From: Silene noctiflora
Lineage: Eukaryota; Streptophyta; Magnoliopsida; Caryophyllales; Caryophyllaceae
Direction: 5' to 3'
NCBI GenBank assembly: GCA_009801015.1
Contig: VHZZ01000040.1
Location: 187,013-251,012, forward strand
DNA: 64,000 nucleotides
The position numbers were made by a program, and so were the translations under genes. Of this stretch, positions 56,747-64,000 are shown one piece after another. The notes beneath the pieces are model-generated. The model saw only the letters and a list, made by a program, of their open reading frames with translations, was not told the origin of the DNA and searched no databases. Positions within the stretch are counted from its first letter, which is position 1. Every line of letters begins with the position of its first letter.

Positions 56747-59700
56747 CTAAGTTGGTTTCCTCATGTTACGCCCAGCACGAATTACTTCATCAACCAGCAA
56801 CAATTGAGATGCTATCACAGGCCTGCCAGATTGCAACTTCAGTATCGACACAAACCAAAAGATTGGGGTGGGGGGAGGAGTTCACAACATTTCCTCACCA
56901 TAAATATTTTTAAAACGTAAACAATAAGCTACACACCAGCCAATGTTACTTTCCAGTGTGTGTATATGGTCAAGTAAGTCAGCTTAGTAACATTTCTCAA
57001 AAACTCTACAGAAACCAGAATCCCTCCTTTCACTTTCACTCACTCCAGCCATATTCACTACATTTTCAAATATGTTACGGCATTTTAAAAATGTAGTGAA
57101 TAGAGAGGGTGGATTTCAAGTGAGTGGAAGGAGTACCAGTTTATGATTTACCATAACAATGCGAGTGGGAGGGAGAACGACCAGCGAGCCAGGGTTATAA
57201 AAGGACATAGTCGATAAACATTGTACTCCAATTGACTTTTGTGGTCGATGCAGACAAACATTATAACAGGAAATTAATTATAATTATTTTGAAAAAATAT
57301 GACATCAGTCAGCCACAAAAGTTAAATAAGGATAATATAGCTGGAATGCTGGTTATATAATTTTTAATTACCCATAGCTATTAGGATATTAGGAAATAGT
57401 TCTCCAATATATTTATTTTCAACTATTCATCAGGAGTTTAACTTACCCTGCGCTTATAATCTGGCGCTTCACTGAGTAATTATCAAAAATACCCTCCAGC
57501 TGGGGGTCAATGGGTTCTCCAGTATGCTGATCCAATCCCACGACACTTCCTCTGTCATGCTCCCCCTAAAAGCATGTAACCAAATCAGTCTAATTGTAAT
57601 GAAGTCCCTGATAAAAACAATTGTTGTTACGAAAACAGAAATTCACAAATACCTTGAGGGAAATTAGAACATCTTGCGTGTCAAGACCAGCATTTTCAGC
57701 TAGGGTCTTAGGGATCACAAGAAGAGCGTCAGCAAATGCTTCTACACCAAGTTGTGCACGCTGTATAACAGGATTTATATAAAATAACATTAACATTTGA
57801 GGGACTTGAGAAATTAAATTCCACTAAAGATGAAATCTGCAAAAGTGCAAAACTCTAACCCCTTTTACAGTCTTAACAACTTCATTGACCAGATGTTGTC
57901 TTGCAGCAACCTCAAATGCTCCAGCCCCCTGTAGCAGCAGCATTTTAAAAATTTGAGAAGGGAACTCACGTGACTAATCATTAAAACAAACGCTGGAACT
58001 CGAAGTGGCAGATTTTATCTGGAATTCTGAACTGCTAGAAAGCAAATTGTGTAGAATAAAATGAAACCATCAATGATAACATACCAATATAACAGCTTCA
58101 TCCTCAAGTGTATTTTTTACTCCTCTTAGTCCATCACGAACAGCATCTTTTATCTGCGCAATTGTATGGTCATTGGGTCCTGAAATTGGAAAGCATTAGA
58201 TGCGATAAATTCTAGAATTGAGATCTAAAAGCCATGAAAAATAAATTAACAATAAAATTTCTACTTCCACCTCATTTATATTGCTCACCATTTGACTTTG
58301 TCACTTTATTGGTCATCTTCCATCACTAATTTCTTTAAATATATGAAGATATAAGGTACAATCTATGAAGCTTGATTTATCAAATAACAATTTTCATATG
58401 AACATTTTTAAAAGGTTATTTATGTTATGTCGCAAGAAATAATCGGTCAAAATAAACATTGTTTGACCATCAATATGAAACATGGGATTTGCAGGGAATA
58501 GCAAATAGTAGCACTTTGGATGGCAAATGTGTAACATTTTACAAACCTTTAATAAGAATTGTACAGGAATGAGAGTTCCTCACATTCTCCACGAATGTGT
58601 ACTTTTCTTCTCCCAGAACATGTTCATGCACTAATCCAGCCCACCCAAGGACATCTGGAGTCAAGTCATCAACTGAATTAACAGCCTCCCCTCCACAAGC
58701 CAAAACCAACCTTTCCATGTTCCTTCGCTTGGCTCTTCGAAGAGCAATGATCTGCGAAAACTAAATATGTAAGGCACCAACCAAACATGGCTAGATGACT
58801 ACCAAACCAAACCAGGATACAAAGAAACAGCCGATTAGAGCTTTAGATGTGGACCACAACAAATAATGAAACACTTCAAATTGCCAAGGGAATACATAAG
58901 TGGGAGGCATTATAGCCTCAACATTGCAGAGTACAGAGCTCTATTCAGAGAATATTCCAAAACGGGAACAGTCGACGCAAGGGGAAGTAAAATACATAAA
59001 AACAAGTTGGCAGGTAAGTTTACTTACACCAGCTTTGGCCAGCAGATCCAATGAAGGTGGGTCAATTCCTTTTTGATTGATCACCACAAAGCCGTCATCA
59101 GTACCTTCACAAACCTGAACACAGAGAGGAAATGTGACATATAGATCAAAAACCCATCACAAGCAAAGGATAACACAATCATATAAGCAAAAGGTGGCGT
59201 GTAGAAATAATGCTAGTTTACCATCAATATCATTTGGCCTCAATAAGCTTTAGGTACAAAATATTGTGCGTTTACCATACAAATGTTTTTTTACCTTATT
59301 CTTTAGTTCAATAATTTTCTTCACTCTCTCATCAACAGAACGCCTTTCAGCCGCAACCATAGCCTCCCTCTGCTCTGAGTTTGAATAGAAGAAGCCTGCA
59401 TTTATTTCACTGCACAAAATCCAAAATCCTTTTAAGTGTAGAGGTCAAACCAAACTACAAGAAATAGCTAAAATAGTAGTATTAATTATTGTTTCCAGCT
59501 CAAATTGCGGAATTGGCTGCGTGTATTGATCTCAGACATAAACAGCTAAATATGGCTTATGCCGCCTTAATAAATAGCCATGGTAACCTTACAAACATTT
59601 ACAAGGCGGTCGTTCGTCGCAATGAGTGTCACAGCTAATATGTAGGAGGAAAGGGGGAGGGGAGGAAGATGGAGGACATGAAAAGAAGAGGAGGGAAAGG

Positions 59701-62700
59701 GGAATGAACCCTTTATGTTCTCTCCAAATATTTGAACCATTGAAGGGATTTTGTTTTGACTTGTAGGAGGGAAAATGGATCCCTCCAGCTCAATTTGAAA
59801 TCTAAACAACGGACATTGTTTCCCTCCCCTCCGTTCCCTCTAAACAATTGGTTATAGAAAGACAAACCAAACAACTATTCATAAATCATGTATTAGGCTA
59901 AATTAAACGCACCACTATAGCAGCATCAAAAGTCAATTAAAATGGATACGAGACTAGCATTTCTGCGCCACTTCGGGAAATGTCAAACACACCAGGACTT
60001 TACTACCGGAAAACAAAAATGTCGTGCAAACCCTCAAAAGCAACACTGAGAGTAAGGAGCAGGAGGCACAGGAGTGGTATACGGTCAAGGTCCCAAACTC
60101 CTAATCTTTACTCTACCCTTCCCAGCTTATCTCTATCCCAAACTTAAATCAGTTCTACCTTCTTCAAAGAATGGTCTTCCATAGTAATGAAGAAACGGAT
60201 ATTGTAACAAAATACTGTAAATGTAAGTAAATGATTCCAAAAGGTGTCTTGTGTCCACATGGTACGCAATTTCACATTGCACCGCAGCTCAGAACACATA
60301 AGAAGGCAGGCAGCAATGTAGTTTCGAAAAGCCACAGACATACACGTGAGTGTATAAATATACTGACAGATAATACAATATATACACCAGATTAAATTAA
60401 AATTAAATAACTTCTTTCCATTTCCCATTTCAATTCATGCAAAAATGAAAAAGTGCTAAATGTAGCCCATTTTAAATTTGGAATGCTCTATAGGTTAAAC
60501 AATACCTTTTCTCATACTCCAGTGATACATTGCAAGTCAATATGTGACAATTTTCGGCTCTTCGTTTCATATCAGGATGCCTGGAACCATGATCAAGAAC
60601 AAGTCCATTTACCTACATACCAGCGAACAGAAAAACGTCAGTATGATACGGAATTGCTACAAGAAGTATCGCTGTTCATAAACAGTAGAATGATGACACA
60701 ACTATATACACTTAGTGGACACCAAAAACTAATCACCCCAAAGTGTCAAAAGTTCAGGGGGGTGGGACGTAAGTAACTCCACCCTACTTAGGAGTTAGGA
60801 AAACTAAATAGGTGTGCTAGATGCTATGTAGTCCAGAATTTAAGGAGTTAAGAAGTTAAAATCATTGTTTAATCAGAAAGTTAGCTGATCCAGTACCAAC
60901 TTGCTAATGATATTGCCATATGTCCCAATAATGGAAGTTTTCATGTATACAATCTGTTCATAAGAGCTATGGTGTATAAACATTAAGAAATAAAACACAG
61001 TACCCACCAATTTTGTATCAACGTCAAACTTGTGGCGCATGTGCATAATCTCCACCATGAACAGGTCGATAGGTTCCTGAGGCTTGCGGATGCACAGAAC
61101 CTGCAATATCACAGGCAATTAAAACCGCAACTTAAACCTTATCAAGGGAAATAAACAAAAGCTTAAACTGCCGACCATATATGTAATCAAGCAAGTCACC
61201 TACCGCATTCACAACTATCTCTGTTAGCTGATCTGCCAGGGCTTCATATAGCTGTTACGCAAAATAAATGGTGTCAAATCCAAAAAACATTTATCGCTCA
61301 GAAATTAAAAAAGAACATTCAGATGAAGTACCTTTGTTCTTAATGTAGTTCTTGCGACCATTCTTAGAATCTCTGTGTCAGGTTCATCACCCATTACAAC
61401 AGGGGTTTTAAATTTTTCTAGAAATTGAAGAGTAGCTCTTTTTGCAATCTCAAAGCCGTCGACCAAAACACGAGGATGCATCCCTGAAGACAACAAACAA
61501 CAGTACATATATTCTAATCAGGGGGCAGGCGAGGTTGAAAATCAGCATTCAATGAGACTGACATGAAATGTAGCAACACGACAATGTTGGAGGGAACACA
61601 GGTTCACCAGAATCAATCCAAACATAGCAACGGACTAACGGATTAGTTTGAATTATAAATGTCAGCCAGTCGTGTTGAAAGCAAAGACAGTGATACGAAA
61701 ATTTAATGATAACAAAATTAGATAGTACAGAATAATTCAATTAATGAAATCAAAGTGATTATTAGCATGTCTTTTGACAGATAATATATCAACAACTATC
61801 ATAAGATAACCTTCATCGATGTAGCGATCTGATTGTTTCATAAGCTCGCCAATAAATAAAACTGTCGACGTAGTCCCATCCCCACTGATATCATCCTGAG
61901 CAACAGCAGTCCTTGCTATCATGATCGCAGTTGGATTTTGAATTTGCTGTATTCATAATCAACCAAGAAAAAAAATCAACTTCGTGTACCAAAAAACATT
62001 AAATTCAAGTTGTAAACAAGCAACAGCTTCACAGATTGAAACTCATTAACAAGAAGGGGTGGGAAAAGGGTACAAAGGCGAACTACTAGTGTAATAAGGT
62101 AAGCGATAAAAAAAATATCCAAATTTTAACTAAAATGTAAAAAAATTTCACTGATTAGCAGACGATCCCCCCTGCTAGCCCCCTTAATGCTAATGCTAAC
62201 AAGCTAAACCCATTAACAAGCAAACACCCAATTCCATAAAAAAACATCAACTTATATCGAAATTAAACCCCAAAAACACACACAAAAAAAAAGAAGACAA
62301 ATATCTCACCATTTCTTTCAAGAGAGTGTTTCCATCTTTAGTGAGCTTAATATCTCCCGCACCACCAACAAGCCTTAAGATCAAAAAGAAAAAAAATGAA
62401 TAAATGAGCAAAAAATGGCAGGATAAACAGGAAGTCTCTAAGACCGTCGTAAGCGTAAACTGGATCCAAAAACATATGTATAGCACTAATCAGTGCTCAC
62501 TACAATCATCTCAACTAAGAATTTGTACTGAATAAAATAGTAACACAAAATCTCATTTGAGACCGTGTTAAGCCATAACGGCCAGTACTCGTAAGTCGCA
62601 AGCTTGGACGGCCTTAAGCAAGAGTAATTCATAAGGGATGAAAAAGCAGAAATAAATAAAGGAAATAATCATTTTGAAGGTACCTATAGGACCAAGATCC

Positions 62701-63447
62701 ATTTCACGCTTACAACCGTCTCAGATAGTAACACAAAATCTCATTTCAGACCGTGTCAAGCTAGCTAAAGGTGTATTTCCATGCATTATGATTCATATAA
62801 TGCTAAATTATAACAATAACTACTCCTAGTAGGTTGTAAGCTTAAGACGGTCTCAAACAAGACTAATTGAGAACGCAATTTGATGGTGCCTTCGAGATTT
62901 GCTTCTCGCTTACAACCCTCTCAAATAATAACACAGAATCTCATTTGAGACCGTCTTAAGCTACTTAAAAAGACAGTGTTATAAATTTATAATCTTGAGC
63001 TATCACAGCAATTACTACTCGTATGCTGTAAACTTAAGACGGTCTCAAGCAAGACTAATTCATCGAACGATACACAAACAAAGGCGGAAATTATTATAAC
63101 CCTAAGCTACAACTACTACTACTACTACTCGTAAACTTAAGACGATCTTAAGCAAGACTAATTCATCGAACGATACACAAACAAAGGCGGAAATTATTAT
63201 AACCCTAAGCTACAACTACAACTACTACTACTCTAAACTTAAGACGATCTTAAGCAAGACTAATTCAACGAACAATAAAAAAATGGCGAAATGAATTAAG
63301 AAAGAAATACTACATTTTAATGGTGCCTTTAGGACCGAGATTGGATTTCAGAACATCTTGTAAACCCTTGGCGGCATTGATATTCATACGAAGTGCTTCA
63401 GATTTGTTGAGAACTTCAGCATTAGGGTTTAGTACTCTCACCGACAT
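56747..63447 (-). CDS. CCT6: T-complex protein 1 subunit zeta (CCT6), cytosolic chaperonin
   Basis: Subunit of the hetero-oligomeric TRiC/CCT ring that folds actin, tubulin and other proteins with ATP. Fifteen minus-strand exons join in frame to 535 residues, the usual CCT6 length: 63314-63447, 62310-62373, 61811-61946, 61332-61483, 61204-61251, 61008-61100, 60506-60612, 59295-59409, 59028-59114, 58547-58751, 58085-58179, 57860-57928, 57653-57760, 57447-57565, 56747-56822. Landmarks are [13 protein letters not shown] at the start, LGPKGTIKM (37-45), [20 protein letters not shown], the ATPase motif GDGTT (88-92), [11 protein letters not shown] in the apical domain, [13 protein letters not shown] and the C terminus [12 protein letters not shown]. 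Exon 9 is ended at GTAAGT (59027-59022) because the alternative GTGTAAG donor two bases earlier breaks the frame. Introns carry small repeats but every splice site is GT-AG. Confidence 0.97.
57022..57137. mobile_element. Stowaway-like MITE in CCT6 intron 14
   Basis: CCCTCCTTTCACTTTCACTC, CATATTCACTACATTTT at left pairs with AAAATGTAGTGAATAGAGAG and GTGAGTGGAAGGAG at right. Exact ends and duplication are uncertain. Confidence 0.6.
62520..63290. repeat. Repeated modules in CCT6 intron 1
   Basis: The motif AACACAAAATCTCATTTGAG / GACCGT.TTAAGC recurs near 62545, 62731 and 62930, each followed by a CTTAAGACGGTCTCAA.CAAG-type complement. Then a ~125-bp unit (AAGACTAATTCATCGAACGA, GGCGGAAATTATTATAACCC, (ACT)n) is tandemly present at about 63051-63153 and 63155-63240, with a partial third copy. 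The modules look like decayed MITEs with GTCTTAAG ends. Confidence 0.7.
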
Positions 63448-63600
63448 CGCGCCCCTTTCGATCGATCGATTGATTTAGGGTTCTTGATTTCGCAAACGAA
63501 GATGGCGAATTAGTAGAGAGAGAAAGAAGAGAGGGAGAGAGAAGAGAGGGTTTTTTTAGGTTCGTTACTTCTTTGTTTGAAACCTGGAAATGGTGAGGAC
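63448..63600 (-). promoter_or_regulatory. 5' leader and promoter of CCT6 with CT tract
   Basis: On the coding strand the sequence before the start codon is a long CT/TCTCTC tract (plus strand AGAGAGAGAAAGAAGAGAGG at about 63512-63550). Such pyrimidine tracts are common in leaders and core promoters of highly expressed plant genes. Confidence 0.5.
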
Positions 63601-64000
63601 TATACCGGGTAAACGGATCAATTGGGTCGGGTTTAGGTTTGGTTACTTCGGATTTGCATGAATTCGGTTAGATTAGATCGGATCGGGTTATTTTGAGTTG
63701 GTTGTTTTCGAGATCCCTATTTTTCAAAGGTGGTGCTCATTCATGGACATGATTTACTCAGTCATAGACATAAATGGCCACTATACCCTTGTCATTTTTA
63801 CACCTGATTTTCCATTTTGTATAATCCTCTCAAGTTACTATCAAACTCCGTCAAACCACCGGTCTCCCCCACCGCCACACCGGCCCCCCCCTTCACCGGA
63901 CCAGTCGCACCGAAACCCTTATTAATTAAGGCAGATGTTGGAGGTATCATGAGTTGTTAAAGAAACTGTCGTTGGTGTTACAAATAACATATAATGCTTA
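63601..64000. other. Distal upstream flank
   Basis: 63605-63705 contains ATTGGGTCGGGTT and GATCGGATCGGGTTATT tracts, probably a fragment of a GGGTCGGG-type element. 63840-63910 is a CCACCG-rich stretch. No gene is visible before the window ends. Confidence 0.4.

Noticed and set aside
59028-59030. Alternative CCT6 exon 9 donor GTGTAAG
   Set aside because: It leaves one extra base and destroys the frame into exon 10; the GTAAGT two bases on keeps it and encodes LLAKAG before IIALRR.
1-64000. CRISPR arrays, bacterial operons or phage genes
   Set aside because: The genes are intron-containing plant nuclear genes, and the tandem repeats are satellites and minisatellites without spacer structure.

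Overview
The window is nuclear DNA of a flowering plant, almost certainly a eudicot. Its genes have many GT-AG introns, the protein families are plant-type (a BZR1/BES1 transcription factor, SCPL acyltransferase-type proteins, a CYP72-clan P450), and the AT-rich intergenic space is full of non-autonomous transposons. Species cannot be fixed from the sequence. There is one sized assembly gap (34937-35081) and two single N positions (22981, 37846).

Layout. (1) 0.8-2.6 kb, +: 3' three exons of a CYP72-clan cytochrome P450. (2) 6.9-8.4 kb, +: complete PPPDE/DeSI-type isopeptidase gene, three coding exons. (3) 9.3-12.5 kb, -: complete two-exon BZR1/BES1-type brassinosteroid transcription factor with a minisatellite in its intron. 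(4) 12.7-15.8 kb: array of a ~308-bp satellite. (5) 17.2-32.9 kb and 37.9-42.5 kb, +: two complete 14-exon serine carboxypeptidase-like genes in tandem, with introns full of MITEs, a Helitron, hAT-like elements and foldback elements. (6) 43.9-47.5 kb: second array of the same satellite, same orientation, with a three-monomer higher-order repeat. (7) 52.2-53.5 kb, +: intronless secreted leucine-rich-repeat cell-wall-type protein with transposons in its proximal promoter. (8) 56.7-63.4 kb, -: complete 15-exon gene for the zeta subunit of the cytosolic chaperonin CCT.

The five complete multi-exon or single-exon genes plus the second SCPL copy all splice in frame to full-length proteins: DeSI 247 aa, BZR1-like 320 aa, SCPL-A 468 aa, SCPL-B 459 aa, LRR 444 aa, CCT6 535 aa. 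BZR1, DeSI and CCT6 are housekeeping or signalling genes with no obvious link to each other. The P450 and the SCPL pair are the kind of enzymes that co-occur in plant specialised metabolism, so a small biosynthetic neighbourhood is possible but unproven.

The richest non-genic content is the transposon record. One Mutator-like MITE family has at least seven copies, four with perfect 9-bp target-site duplications. There are several 0.2-0.6 kb elements whose interior is rich in GGGTCGGGT- or GGCCCGGCC-like tracts, bounded by perfect or near-perfect 8- or 9-bp duplications. Two Helitrons have canonical TC...CTAG ends inserted at A|T. There is also a nested SINE-in-MITE insertion. These were located by eye; consensus building and genome-wide searches would be needed to name the families.
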